Shown piece after piece: positions 1 to 13,400 of a stretch of DNA of 64,000 nt. How positions within the stretch are numbered: position 1 is the stretch's first letter; the number at the start of each line of letters is the position of its first letter. The stretch is taken from the NCBI RefSeq assembly GCF_013391805.1, contig NZ_CP058364.1, positions 1,364,501 to 1,428,500 on the forward strand, written 5' to 3'. The notes below the pieces were generated by a model. That model did no database searches. It worked only from the letters and a program-made list of their open reading frames with translations, and was not told where the DNA came from. Origin of the DNA: Galbibacter sp. BG1. Its GTDB lineage: Bacteria > Bacteroidota > Bacteroidia > Flavobacteriales > Flavobacteriaceae. The position numbers were made by a program, and so were the translations under genes.

Positions 1-41
1 AAGTCGTTACTTTGTAAGTACCCAAATTAAAACATGAACTT

Positions 42-2231
42 ATGAATAGAACTTTACCCAAAAAATCTATTCGTCTTTGCCTGCTGTCGCTCTTTATGGG
101 CTCTGCAATGATGCAAGCGCAAGATTTAAAGAAACCCATCTTAGGGTTTTCTGATGCGTGTGCTTCCAAAGGCTTTAATAGTTTTTCCGTACAATTTAAG
201 TGGGATCCTACGCCAATCGTAGGATCCGACAACGACTTTATTCTTGAACTTTCCGACGCAAACGGCAGTTTTACTTCCCCTACAATGCTTGCAACCATTT
301 CTGACAAAAACACGACATTCGACTTCGACATTAATTTTAAAATGCCAGAAACCGTTCGCGGAGAGAATTACAAAGTACGAGTAAGAAGCACTAAGCCTGC
401 TAAAATAGGAAAAGAAAGCAATCCATTTGGAGCTTACTACCTTAATGTGGCTGAGCCCTTAGTAGTTAACAATTTTGAAGAAGCCTCGGTATGTGAGGCC
501 AATACGGTTTTCTTGGAAGTAGATAATTATCCAAACCAAGAGTCCTACAACTGGTATAAAGATATGGCGCTTATTCCTGGAGAAAATGGACCTTCAATAG
601 AAGTTTCTGAACCTGGAATTTATTTTGCTGAAATAGATTATGGTACTTATTGCTCTACTTCAACAGCCTCTAATTTAGTTGAAGTTTTTATTGAAAACTC
701 TGTGGGCGTTGAATTGGTAGGAGCAAAGAAGGTTTCTTTGTGCGAAGATCAAACATACACCCTAACCACCGATTTTGTAGACCCAACTGTAACCTATGCT
801 TGGTATAAGGATGGAGAATTGTTGGAAAGAAGCAATAGCAATTCCTTGGAAGTTAAAGGAAATAATCCCGGATTTGCCGGAGACTATTATGTGGTTGTTG
901 AAAGACCGGGAGGTTGTAACGAAAAAACATCCACCGTACAGATACAGGCCGGTGGTTTTGAAGCCTCGTTAGCCTCACAGAATGGAACTATTGTTTTTCC
1001 ACAACAACCTGTAAAATTACAAGCTACCACCAATGCTTCTGGAGCAACCTATAAATGGTTTAGAAACGGCACAGAACTATCTGGAGAAACTGCGAGCACT
1101 TTGGAGGTTAATACTACTGGAGACTATTATGTGGAGGTTTCTCAAACGGAGGGATGTAAAGCAAGCAGAACAACGGAGGCCATAACCATTACGGAGCCTG
1201 CAGAATATGTTGCAGCCATCAAATTAGGTACATATACAGCATGCCAAAGTTCTTCGGCCACTTTGAGTCTTTCGAAAATAGAAACCAAAGATGCTGAGGG
1301 AGCGGCTTATGAGCTTCCAGAATCTTCTTTGGCGAACGCAACATACCAATGGGTATATAACCAGAAAGCAGTGGTTGGTGAAACCAATAAATCCTTAACG
1401 GTTGCGAAGGCTTCCCTCAACGGAACTTATGCCTTGCAGATAAAACTTGAAGGTGGAAAACAGGTTACCTCAAACGCAGTGGATGTTAAATTAGGACTTT
1501 CTGAAGTTCCTACTATTAGTGGTAACGGAACAGTAACTTGCGAAAACGGTAATAGTATAGAAATTGCTTCCAGCGTGAATACTTCAGAATATAAATATAC
1601 GTGGTACAGAAATGGAGTGGCGCTTACAGAAAGCACACCGAAATTCACTACCAACCTTTCAGGAAAGTATCAATTGCAGATCGAAGCTTACGGCTGTTCT
1701 GCAAAATCAAACGAATTTGTTATCAATGAATTCGATACATCTATAGTAACTCTTAATGTTTCAGAAATTGTATCGATTCCAGAAGGAGAGAGTAAAGAAG
1801 TAATTGCAACAGGAGGAGATAGCTACCAATGGTTCGATGCAGAAAACGAATTAATAAGCAACGCTTCTTCAGTAACACTTTCCGAAGAAGGCGAATATAC
1901 GTTGTTGGCTGCTGTTGGAGACTGTCAAGTTGCTAAAAAAGTAACCGTAACCTACGTATTGAGTTATGTGGTACCAAATATTGTAACACCAAATGGAGAT
2001 GGGTTTAACGATCTTTGGGTAATCCCTAATTCTTATGCTTATAAACAAGATATTACTGTAAATATTTACGAACAATCTGGAGCTACCGTTTTTACGGCCA
2101 CAGGATATCAAAACAATTGGCCAGAATCTTCAAGCATTACAAGATCTGGTAGCAGACCACCAATTTACTATTACCAAATTACTAAAGGAAAAGAAACATT
2201 AAAACAAGGAACGATAACTGTTATTAAATAA
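42..2231 (+). CDS. Secreted multi-Ig-like protein with T9SS gliding-type C-terminal domain
   Basis: A 729-residue exported surface protein. Residues 1-27 form a signal peptide ending in MQAQ. The body carries about six Ig-like units, each marked by a Y-x-W-Y/F core (YNWYKD, YAWYKDG, YKWFRNG, YQWVYNQ, YTWYRNG, YQWFD) with paired cysteines. Residues ~645-729 match the gliding motility-associated C-terminal domain (TIGR04131/CHU_C type; VTPNGDGFNDLW), the type B T9SS signal. Its stop overlaps the start of the PorP/SprF-like gene by one base (TAATG), so the two are translationally coupled and probably form a secreted protein/partner pair. Ligand unknown; adhesion is inferred from the Ig repeats. 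Confidence 0.88.
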   Translation: MNRTLPKKSIRLCLLSLFMGSAMMQAQDLKKPILGFSDACASKGFNSFSVQFKWDPTPIVGSDNDFILELSDANGSFTSPTMLATISDKNTTFDFDINFKMPETVRGENYKVRVRSTKPAKIGKESNPFGAYYLNVAEPLVVNNFEEASVCEANTVFLEVDNYPNQESYNWYKDMALIPGENGPSIEVSEPGIYFAEIDYGTYCSTSTASNLVEVFIENSVGVELVGAKKVSLCEDQTYTLTTDFVDPTVTYAWYKDGELLERSNSNSLEVKGNNPGFAGDYYVVVERPGGCNEKTSTVQIQAGGFEASLASQNGTIVFPQQPVKLQATTNASGATYKWFRNGTELSGETASTLEVNTTGDYYVEVSQTEGCKASRTTEAITITEPAEYVAAIKLGTYTACQSSSATLSLSKIETKDAEGAAYELPESSLANATYQWVYNQKAVVGETNKSLTVAKASLNGTYALQIKLEGGKQVTSNAVDVKLGLSEVPTISGNGTVTCENGNSIEIASSVNTSEYKYTWYRNGVALTESTPKFTTNLSGKYQLQIEAYGCSAKSNEFVINEFDTSIVTLNVSEIVSIPEGESKEVIATGGDSYQWFDAENELISNASSVTLSEEGEYTLLAAVGDCQVAKKVTVTYVLSYVVPNIVTPNGDGFNDLWVIPNSYAYKQDITVNIYEQSGATVFTATGYQNNWPESSSITRSGSRPPIYYYQITKGKETLKQGTITVIK

Positions 2232-4393
2232 TGAGAATTAACCCCGGAACCTTACTGCTGCTACTTTTATGCTGGAGCACCTGTCTTTTTGCACAGGAAG
2301 ATGCCCCCGTAGCGGCTATTAACATTCCGGCGCAAAACCAGTTAAAGTTCGATCGGTTTTTAATCAACCCTACATTTTCTACCGTAAACGAAGATTTTTC
2401 TTATTTAAATCTTTACCACAGAAATCAATGGGTAAGCTTTGAAGATAACTACCAGACCTATCTTGGAAGTTATTCGGGAAGAATAAGCGATCGCTCTGGA
2501 GTAGGGATAAGTGTATACCATCAGCGGTTTGGGACCATTTCAAATTTTGGGGTGGTAGCCAACTATGCATATGGAATACGGCTTTCAGAAATAAGCAACC
2601 TTACTTTTGGTTTCAACCTTTCTTACTATAACAGTGGAGTAGATAGAAGTAACATCGTTACTCCAGATCCAGACGATCCTACCATTGCTAATTTGGAAGA
2701 TGGTAATTTAATATCCTTTCAACCAGGATTGAACCTTTCCATTGGAAAGTTCGATGTTGGTGTTTATGCTGAAAATGCATTTGATTACAATATTGATGAA
2801 AGCGAGCAATTAACCACTTTCGACGAGAAAACATTTACCGGACATTTAATGTATACCACTCGGTTTAAAAATGGCCAAGGTATTATGGAAGACGCAAAGA
2901 TTTCAGCACTTTCCAGAGCTCGCTTTGTTCCTGAAGAAGACGTAAATCTATCGGGGAGCATTATTTTAGATCTTCCAAAATTAGGTTGGATACAAACGGG
3001 TTACGACGATTATTACGGCGTAGCAGCGGGGGTTGGATTTAACTTTACAAAGAGACTTTCTTTAGGGTACACAATAGAAAAGGGAGTAAGCGGACAAGTA
3101 GCTAACTTCGGGGTTACCCACGAAATTAACTTTGCATATTCTTTCCAACCAACACTTAGCGAAAACCGGGTTTATGAAGACTTGGAGGAAGATGAGAAAT
3201 TGTTGGTTCTTGAAGAAGAGATGTTGGAGGAAGAAGAGGCGATAGACACTATTAGTGATAAAGCTACTGAGATTAAAAGACTACGTTCTTTGGTAGCAGA
3301 AAATAATATGATTATCGACGAGATGATGTTTAAGCAGGATTCTATGGAAGAAGCCCGTAAAAACGACATCAATAAACGTTTTGCCTACATCATTAAATAC
3401 GTAAACGACAACAAAGGGAAGGGCAATGATGCTGAGGTTAAGAAAAGAGCAGTTGCCATGATGAAGGAAATTGACGAAGATGCCTATGAGAAGGCAGATA
3501 CAAAATACAAGCAAGATTATAACAATATAGGTACGTCAAACAAAAGGGCGTATTCAAAAGCTCCCGAAAAATCAAATACCTCTAAGGCTGTTGCTGGTAC
3601 TGACCAGAAACCTGCCCCTCAAAAGGCAGTGCAACCAAAAGCTGCAACCACGGCTAAAAGTTCTAACGCTGCTGTAACTACAACAACGTTACCCAATGTG
3701 GAAGACGGAGCTTATGTAATTGCGAATGTTTATAAAGATGAAGCTTACCTCCATAAGTTCTTAGATCAATTGGATGCTCAAGGTATTAATGCTGGGTATT
3801 TTGAGAAAAACGGATTGAAGTATGTGTATATAGACAAATACAATACCGTAGCCGATGCACGGGCAGCACATCAAACCGATTTTAACGGAGCGTATACAGG
3901 AGACGTTTGGGTATTGAATATTAAGAATGATACGAATGCTGCCGTACAAAAATCCGGGGCCTATGTTTCCGCAGATATGAAAATAAAAAATGCTAAAGGA
4001 GACAGAAATAGAAATCCGAATATCAATACCGATAGCGACTATCTAAGCAACGGTTTAAATTATTGTACCGATCGGTATGTAAATAGTATTTTAAATTCCT
4101 ATGAATTGGATTATAATGAAGCTTTAACAAAAGCGGAAGGTAAAAAGAAAACGACCAGTGAAAAGGGATACTATCTTATAGCAAACGTTTTTGCAGAAGA
4201 TGAAAACGCCGATCGCTATTTAGCAAAACTTAAAGAGGAAGGTTTTGAAGCCGACATCTATATCAACCCAAAAAACAATTACAAATATGTGTACCTAAGT
4301 AAATTTAAAAGTTGGAACAAGGCAATGGATTCCTACCGAAGCAGTATTAATTACAAAGATGATATTTGGATCATGCCTTTAAAGAATACTTAG
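2231..4393 (+). CDS. PorP/SprF-family T9SS membrane protein fused to coiled coil and two SPOR-like domains
   Basis: A 720-residue protein. Signal peptide 1-22; residues ~35-315 resemble the PorP/SprF outer-membrane barrel (NPTF at the N-terminus, repeated G-x-G strands). A very acidic coiled-coil segment follows (~325-400), then a low-complexity Ala/Lys/Pro linker. Two related ~75-residue C-terminal repeats (~489-570 and ~643-720) share the pattern G-Y/A-Y-x-I-A-N-V and K-Y-V-Y, like SPOR/sporulation-related repeats that bind peptidoglycan. Canonical PorP/SprF proteins are only ~300-350 residues. Known: PorP/SprF proteins assist secretion and attachment of adjacent T9SS adhesins. Inferred: the tail anchors this one to the cell wall. 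Confidence 0.82.
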   Translation: MRINPGTLLLLLLCWSTCLFAQEDAPVAAINIPAQNQLKFDRFLINPTFSTVNEDFSYLNLYHRNQWVSFEDNYQTYLGSYSGRISDRSGVGISVYHQRFGTISNFGVVANYAYGIRLSEISNLTFGFNLSYYNSGVDRSNIVTPDPDDPTIANLEDGNLISFQPGLNLSIGKFDVGVYAENAFDYNIDESEQLTTFDEKTFTGHLMYTTRFKNGQGIMEDAKISALSRARFVPEEDVNLSGSIILDLPKLGWIQTGYDDYYGVAAGVGFNFTKRLSLGYTIEKGVSGQVANFGVTHEINFAYSFQPTLSENRVYEDLEEDEKLLVLEEEMLEEEEAIDTISDKATEIKRLRSLVAENNMIIDEMMFKQDSMEEARKNDINKRFAYIIKYVNDNKGKGNDAEVKKRAVAMMKEIDEDAYEKADTKYKQDYNNIGTSNKRAYSKAPEKSNTSKAVAGTDQKPAPQKAVQPKAATTAKSSNAAVTTTTLPNVEDGAYVIANVYKDEAYLHKFLDQLDAQGINAGYFEKNGLKYVYIDKYNTVADARAAHQTDFNGAYTGDVWVLNIKNDTNAAVQKSGAYVSADMKIKNAKGDRNRNPNINTDSDYLSNGLNYCTDRYVNSILNSYELDYNEALTKAEGKKKTTSEKGYYLIANVFAEDENADRYLAKLKEEGFEADIYINPKNNYKYVYLSKFKSWNKAMDSYRSSINYKDDIWIMPLKNT

Positions 4394-4454
4394 CAATACA
4401 TATAAAAAAATTATAAAATAATAGAATAGTAACAAGTCCCCAAAGCTTAACACT

Positions 4455-7400
4455 ATGAAGAAAAACTACTTTACCCTTAAATCGTACCTACTATTTGCAT
4501 GCATTTTCTTTGCAGGCATTTCTGCGTTATCAGCACAGGTAGCTGTGCCCTTTTCTCCTAGACTTCCGGGAGATAACATTCGTATTAAAGGGGATATCGT
4601 TTTGGTGGGTAACAATATACTTAACCGTGCGAGCCAATCCAATCCTGAGGATGCAAACACGCCATATAATGGATCTGCTAACAACAATGATCTGTGGATG
4701 GAGTATATCGATATCGATGGCGATCCTACCACATTTAGTTCTAGTGAAGCTGCTCTAAATCTACCCAATTCCTGCGCAAAGGTAGCTTATGCCGGTTTGT
4801 ATTGGGCTGCAACATACCCAAATGAACGTAGTACGGATAGAAATAGACCATTCAACGGGACACCAAGATTTGAAGATTGGAATCAGGTGAAATTTAGAAT
4901 GCCTGGGGGTAATTATATAGATATTGCTGCAGATAACGACCCCGACCCGGTCGGCGAAGAAGATGCTATTATTTTTGATGGGTTCGACCCAGTTAATATA
5001 AACAATTCATTTAAAGACTCCCCTATTATTTGTTATCGGGACGTTACATCATTGCTTCAAACCTTAACCACTCCCAATGGAACCTATACCACAGCGAATA
5101 TAAGAGCTACCAAAGGTAGAAGAACAGGATCCAGTTCAGCGGGATGGTTATTGGTAGTTATATATGAAGATCCTACGGAAACAGGTAAGTTTATTTCTAC
5201 CTTCGATGGGTATGCCGGGGTACAGGGAAGTAATACAGCAGATATTAAAGTTAATGGATTTAGAACTTTACCGCCTCCTTTTCCTGTACGTGCTAAATTA
5301 GGCGTAAGTGCTCTCGAGGGTGATAGAAGTATCACTGGAGATCAATTATTGTTTAAGGCAGATGGGGTAGCAACACCAATTAATGTGCAAAACACCTTAA
5401 ATCCCGCAACCAACTTTTTTAATGCTACTATAACCAATTTAAACGCTCAGGTTCCAACCAGAAATCCTTACGGAACAAATACACTGGGAATGGATATAGA
5501 TTTATTAAATCTTAATAACCCAGCAAACACTGTTTTACCAAATGACGAAACTGGGGCAACATTAACACTAACAACAAATGGAGATGGTTATGGATCCTTT
5601 TTTGCTTCTTTTTCCGTAGAAATCATTGAACCTAAAATTCAATTAGCAAAAACGGTTGAAGATTTAACCAATACCAATATACAAGGTGAAGGGGTTGAAT
5701 TGGGTCAAGAAATGTACTACACCATTTCTTTTGACAATATAGGAAACGATGATGCCGATAATTTTACCATTCGGGATGTATTACCTATTAATGTCGATTT
5801 AATAGAGTCTGAATTAATATTGCCTCCAGCCATAAATGGAAAGGAAATAACTTATACTTATGATTACGATACCAATGTAATTTTATTTACAGTTCCAAAC
5901 GAGTATGTTGAAATTGCGGATCCATCATACACTATTCGTATGCGGGTAAAAGTAAAGGAGAACTGTTTTGAATTAAGGGATGCTTGTTCAAATCTAATAC
6001 AAAATACCGCTTATGCCACTTATAGAGGGGTTTTAAACGATAACGAAATATCCGACGATCCATCGGTAGCTGGTTTCGACAATTGTAACTTCGGGATTCC
6101 TGGATCTACCAATTTCTTAGTGGACCTTGGGGATTGTGATTTTTCAAGACAAGTTCAAATTTGTGGAACATCAGTACAATTATCTGCTGGAGTAGGTTTC
6201 GATACCTATCAATGGCAAAGAAGAAACCCAGATGGAACTTTTTCCGATATCCCTGGTGCTACAAGTCAAACATACAATGCGACCACAATAGGAACTTATA
6301 GGGTTACAAAAACAATTCCGACCCCTTGTGCAAGTTTCGACGAAGATATTACTGTAATACCTTTTAACAACAATGCTACTAGTCCTTTTATAGCTATGGC
6401 AGATGAAGTGGTAACTTGTACTAATGATGGTATTGAACTTCCAAAGTTTTATTTATGCGGTACAAACGACGATCGCTCTCTTGATGTAAATTTTAGCGAT
6501 GCAATTTCTTTTACTTGGGAAAGACTTGAAGGTGGTTGTGCGGATGAGGCTATAGACGATTGTCCTACACGAAGTAATAATTGTACATGGGAAATGTTAA
6601 GTACAGAGGAAGATTACGTTTTGACCGGACCAGGAGAATATCGTTTTACTGCGGAATACCAGAATGGATGTTTTAATAGATTTTACTTTAAAGCCTACGA
6701 GAACTCTGTTGACCCAGAGATTACTACCAAAGACATTATTTGTAATACTCCAGGAGAAATTTTAATAACGGGAATCGGTAATGGTTATGAATACGCCATT
6801 AGTAATGATCCAGAAAATTTTAACTCTTCTTCTGCTTTGTGGCAGCCTGAAAGTAATTTTACAGTAGCAGATGAGGGAGTTTATTCAGTCTTTATACGTC
6901 AAACTGGGATAGATCCAGACGCAACCGATAGAGAGCCTTGTCTTTTCCGTTTTGATGAAGTGAATATTGTAGAAAGAGATTTCAAAGTTGATATAGATCG
7001 TGTGAATCCATTGTGTTATGATTTAAAAGGTTCCGTAAGTATTTCCATTAACAATGTGGAACCGAATTACATATATACTATTCGTAATACATCAGGGGAG
7101 GTAGTTCAACAAACGGCTTCAATTTCAGATAATAACCATGTATTTAATAATCTTAACGCTGGTGTTTACGAAGTAACTGTAACCAGTGATGATGGATGTA
7201 GCTTTACAGATGATATTGAACTGGTAAGACCAGAAGTTCTAGGCTTAACAGCAAACACCATTGCAAATATAGGTTGTGCCGATGGTCAAATTGAGCTAAC
7301 TCCAACTGGAGGTACGGCAGATTACAACTACGCTATTTGGAGAGGACCTGGAATAAGTTATTCCGATTTAGAGGATATTCCTGCAACTGCGTTTACAACC

Positions 7401-10400
7401 AATGCTATTTTTGAGATTCCTGCAGGTCAAGAGGGTCAATACGAATTTGTAGTGGTCGACGCTGGAAATTGTGTTGCATATTCAAATCGCGTGGAAGTGA
7501 AGGTTGAACCTGCTCCAATATTCAACATTACAAAAACAAACGAAACTTGTTTTGAGGAAAAAAATGGAACCATTTCCGTTAATGTAACCAACAATAACGG
7601 TTATAATATGACCTTTAGTAGGGATAGCATCAACTTTAATGCAAACCCTAAATTTTTTAATTTAGAGCCTGGAGATTATGAAATCGTAGTGCGGGCTACC
7701 AAAGGCGTTTCATCTTGTGATTTTGTTCAAAATATCGAAATTTTACCAGCGACCCAAATTTCTTCGAGTGCAACACGAACAAAAAATTATACTTGTCTTG
7801 AAGATGGAGAAATTACTTTTACCGCTGGAACTGGTGGTTCAGGAAATTTTGAATACAGTATTGATGGAGCAACTTGGCAAAGTGGATTGGTGTTTGGGAG
7901 CTTGGAAGACGGCACATACACACCAAGATACCGGGATTTATCAAATCCTACATGTGTTAGGGATCTACCAAATATTGTAATAGATCCATTACCTGCGAAA
8001 CCAACTTTAACACGAACAGTCGACTACAATTGTGATGGAACAGCTGATATTACTGTATTTCCTAACGACACTTCCTACCAATATCGTTTGGAGAATGCTT
8101 CAGGTTCGGTAATTAGAGCTTATCAAACATCTAATGTTTTTCAAAATATAGCTGTAGGAAACTATATTATAAGGGTTAATTATGGTAGTGATTGTACAGT
8201 TACTAGAGGAGTTTCAGTACAAACTGGAAATACCTTTAGCGCTACGCGAACTAATCTCACGAATCCACAATGTTTTGGAGGAACGGGCTCCATAACATTC
8301 CAAGTTCAAAACTTTAATACTACTACCGGTTACAACTATACCGTAGATGGGGGAGCACCACAAACCTCTACCTCAGCTACAGAAACGGTTACAAGTTTGA
8401 CTGCCGGTGCACATACCATAATCATAACCGATCCTAATAATGCATCTTGTACGGCAAACATTACAGGAACGATTGCAGTTCCAAGTCAAGTAAGCGTTAC
8501 GGGATCAATCACTAGCGACTTAACATGTAATAATACCGGAGCTACCATTCGGGCAACAGCTTCGGGCGGAACACCAGGATACACTTACCAATTGGAAGAT
8601 AATGCATCGCCGACACCAACTGTTGTTAGACCTTTTCCAAATCCAACTGGAAGAAACTTCAATAATGTTCCAGCTGGCACCTATTATATTAGAGTAAGGG
8701 ACGCCAATGGTTGCGAGGCTAGAAGTACGAATCCAATTGTGGTGGAAGATCCAATAGCCATTGAGTTTGAATCTATCCCAACTGCTTGTTATGTAGGCGG
8801 AAGCAATGGTAGTATTACTATTAATATTAATCCAAATGGAAACGGAAGTGTTGGAAACGGGAATCTTCAAGTAAGAATTAATGGAGGTCCGTTTGTAAAT
8901 CTTAACAATCCACCATTCCAACATGTATTTAATAATTTGTCTTCTGGAGATTATGACATCCGAATCAAGGACGGTTTCGGTTGTTTTGCAGAAGAGCTCG
9001 ATGTTACAATACAACCGAAATTGATCTCCACAGCAGTTTTAGATAATGATTTTCTCTGTGGAACAGATGCACAGGTTACTATAAATACCACGGGAGGTAA
9101 TGGATCTTTTACCTATGCTTGGGCGAATACCGAAACCGGGCCCTTCACCAACACAACTGGGTTCTCTGGCAATGTGTTTAATACCAATATCGCTGGGACT
9201 TATTATTTCGAAGTTACCGACGCCGAAAACTGTACGGATATTGCTGGTCCTATCGAAATAACGCCTGCAACACCGCCTTCATTTACGGTAACGCCAACAG
9301 ATATTACTTGTAATGGAGATAGTACTGGAGTTCTAGATGTAGATATTGATACTAATGTTGGGGTAGGTCCTTACACTATTGCAGTATTGAATACAGATAC
9401 TAGTACAAGTTATGGTAGGCAAACCACAAATTTACCTGCTGGTAATTATGAGATAACAGTAACAGATTCTAAGAATTGTACGAATACTGAAACTGCAACT
9501 ATAATTGAGCCCAGTCCAATAATGGGGAATTTATCTAAAACAGATATCAGTTGCTCAGGGGATCCAACAATTGGTTCAATTTTAGGTACAATAACCATCG
9601 ATGCCTCCGGAGGAACATCGCCATACGAATATTTTATCAGAAGAAGTGACTACAGCTACACCGATAGTTATGATACAGCAGCTCCAAACTCAAATGATCA
9701 TACTTTTGATGATTTAGATTTCGGTGAATATGTTATCAGAATTGTAGATGCAAATGGCTGTGAAATAATTGAAAATATTACTATAGCAACTGCGCCAAGT
9801 GTTATTTTAACCACTTCTGGTGCGGCAGGATGTACACTCGGTAGTGGAACAATGATGGTTGATGCAGATACTGCAGATCCTATGACGCCTTTAACTTCTG
9901 GAGATTTTTACTTCTCTATTTATCCTGCATTGAATGATTTTGATCCTGCTCCTTTAGCTTCTAACCCAGGTTGGTTTCAAGCTGACACTGATACAGGTAA
10001 AGGATTTAATACTGCCTATGAATTCACTGGCTTAAATCCTGGAGTAACGTATCAATTTATAGTTTACGACCGAAATACGAATTGTTCTTTCGTTCAAACA
10101 ACTACAACTCCAGTAGAAACTACTTCTACTATGGAAGCTACTTTGGATCCCTCTTCTTCGGTTACATGTAATGGATTTGATAATGGATCGATCACATTTA
10201 CTTTAAATGATCCAGGTGATATTGCTAATAGTATACCTCCTGCCGGAGCAACTTCAGCAGACTATGAAGTATATACTGCGAACGGAGATACTGGAACAGG
10301 GATAACAGGTAATGCCCTGGTAAATACAGCAACCACGGCCTCAGGTTTAAGTCCGGGAGAATATTACATTCTTTTTACTGAGGTTGGAGGAACGAATAAT

Positions 10401-13400
10401 GGTTGTGTGTTCGCTTCGGATACATTTATCATTGATGAAGCCCCAGCACTTTTAGAAATCAATGCAACGGCAGACAATGCCAACTGTGTGTCAAATTCTG
10501 GAACAGTCACCGCTATAGCGCGCTATGGTGTAGCACCATACGAGTTCGTACTACAACCGCAAGGCGATCCTGCCCCAACAGTAGCTTCTTGGACTTCAAC
10601 AAATACAAATGGAGTTTTCAGTGCAGATGCAGGAAATTATACAGTTTATGTAAAAGATGCCAACGATTGTATTCAACCATTTGATATAACGATAAATCCG
10701 GATCCAGAACCTGAAATTTCTAGGGCTATTAATGATGACTGTGTTGCGGAAGGAAATTACGCAGTAACTGTAACCTTGGATAATCCTGGTGTTCCACCTT
10801 ATCGTTTAATTGTTAATGGCGCTGTACGGAACAACGTGATTTTTAATGGGAGTAATCAATATGAAATAACAGGATTAAATTCAGGAACGACTACTATCGA
10901 AATTCTGGATAGCAATGGTTGTGGAGAAGTTGAAACTTTCGAAATCCACCCACCACTGCAGTTTAATGCTCAGGTTGTTTCAGATATTGATTGTGTGCCA
11001 AACAATGCAGAGGTTGAGATTGAAGTATTTGGTGGTTCTTCAGCAACATTATCAAATATTACTTTTGATGTAACTGGACCGGCTGGTTTTAGTGGAATTA
11101 CGGGTCAAACACTTTCTACAAACCCAGAAACCTTTGCTTTTGCTAGCGTTCCCGGGGATTATACCATTACGGTGAACGACTCAGGAACGGGATGTTCAAT
11201 TGTTAAAACAATTAATGTGCCTCCTGCGGTAGAACCTAATTTTACCGCAACACCAACAGATGTAAGCTGTAATGGAGGTATGGACGGATTTATCGAGTTA
11301 AATGTTGTAGACAACGGAATTTCACCAATTAATTTTACCATTAGTCCAGTAGCGGGAACCTTCGATGCGGCGTCAAATTCGTTTGTAGATCTTCCCGCTG
11401 GAACATATACAATTACAGGAACTGGAAACAACTCATGTAGTACCCCGGTTTCCGGGATCGTTGTTGGAGAACCTACTTCGGTTACTGCAGATCCTGCTGC
11501 TGTAACACAGTTTGCATGTGTTTCTGGAAACAGTATAAATAATGCGGTGATTACTATAACGGGAGCAACTGGAGGAACTACCATATCTGGAAACTATACG
11601 TATGAGTTTGTGTATGACAACAATACTCCAGGAGATAATACAGACGATAGAACACAACGAAGCAGCAGCAATGAATTTATTGTTTCTGAACAAATTGGTG
11701 GTGAAGTAGCAATACAAATTATCGACGATAACGGGTGTAGTACAGTACAAAGTGTAACCATCGCCCCATATTCCAACCTCGATGCTATTGGCTTAACACC
11801 TTTTGACCCTACATGTAACCCTGGTATGGATGGTAGTGTAGAGATTAACGCAGTACTAACTCCTGCACCAGGAACAGCCGATATTACGTATGATATCTCT
11901 AACTTTGATGGATCTTTCACCGCTAGTTTTACAGGCAATAGCCTTACACATACGTTTACAGGACTCGACATTGATAACTATATCGTTCGGGTAACCAATA
12001 ACGATACCGGTTGTTTCTTGGAAGATACGTTTGAACTTGAAGACCCGAATACTTTTGAAATCGATGTCAATAAACTGAGCGATGCGATTTGTTTCGGAGA
12101 TAATGGTCAGGTTACTTTTACTATTACAGATCCGGTTAATGGATATAGTGGAGGCTTCGATTGGGAAATCTTCAGTGTTGAAGGCACACCAAATGATACT
12201 TCAGACGATATTTCAGTAGCAACAGGAAATCAAGCGGATCTTGGTCCTACTGCGGCTATCAATGTTCCACAAGGAAGTTACTATGTGGAAATAATACAAT
12301 CTGCCGCGCCTAGTTGTACAAATACAGAGCGTTTTGTAATCTTAGGCCCAAATTCAGCGTTAATGCTTGACGTAGCTATCAATGAGAATTTAGATTGTAC
12401 CATAATGCAAGGTGAAATTGAAGCCAATGCTACTGGTGGTTGGGGAGATTATGAGTATGCAATTGTAGCTCAAGGAGCAACACCAACAACTGCAGATTAT
12501 GGTAGTAATAATATTTTTGGAGGCTTGGTTGCAGGCAATTACGATATCTATACCAGAGACTCTGGTGGATGTGAAGAAATGCAAACGATAAGTCTTATTC
12601 AGCCAAACCCAATTATAGCAAATGCTATTAAAACAGATGTTACGGGTTGTGAAGGAGATACCAATGGAACAGTTACCGCAACCATTACACCTCCTTTTGG
12701 CGGTCAACCAGCTATAAATAATACCTTGCCATACTATTTTAGCTTAAATGTTTACAACAGCGATGGTACTGCTATTGTTTCAAGAGGAGCATTACAAACA
12801 AGTGGGGCAGGAGCATTTAATTTTACGTATAGCGGTTTGGGAGCTGGTTTTTATAGTGTTACCGTTACCGATAATTTTGGTTGCGAAACAGAAACCAATC
12901 AAGTAGAAATATTGGAACCTAATGAAGTATCGGCGGCGCTTACCTTGAACACGACCAATACCTGCGATACTGGAGCTGTGCTTACGCTTACTGCGGAAGG
13001 AGGAACCGGAGCCGGAACCTATAGCTATAGTGAGAATCCAACAGGACCTTGGACATCATTTACTGGAAATAGTGTAAACATTCCTATTCCTGGACCAATT
13101 ACAAATCCGGTTACATCACAATTCTATGTGCAGGATGGAAATCTATGTGTTTCTGGGGTTTCAAACGGAGTTACTGTAGATCCTATTCCAGCTATTATAA
13201 TCACACCAGAAATTGCTGCAGATGTAACCTGTAATGGAGAAGCAAATGGTGTTATTCGCGTAAGAGCTTCGGGAGGTTTAGGAAATTATATGTATACGTT
13301 GTATGATGTTTCTGGAAATGTAGTGGTTCGTCCTCAGCAAGCATCAAATACATTCAATAATCTACCTGCTGGCGTTTACTTCGTTCAGGTGGATAGTCAG

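Noticed and set aside
4396-4454. Terminator or promoter between the first and second adhesin pairs
   Set aside because: The 60-base gap is AT-rich with no stable stem and no exact TAnnTTTG box, so the two pairs may share one transcript.
8520-9014. 164-codon minus-strand frame inside the giant adhesin
   Set aside because: It is antisense to a clear SprB repeat region with coding-strand continuity, and its amino acid content is unlike a real protein.
11159-11971. Several long minus-strand frames over the giant adhesin
   Set aside because: Three overlapping antisense frames arise from the repetitive codon pattern of the adhesin; none has a start context or a family motif.
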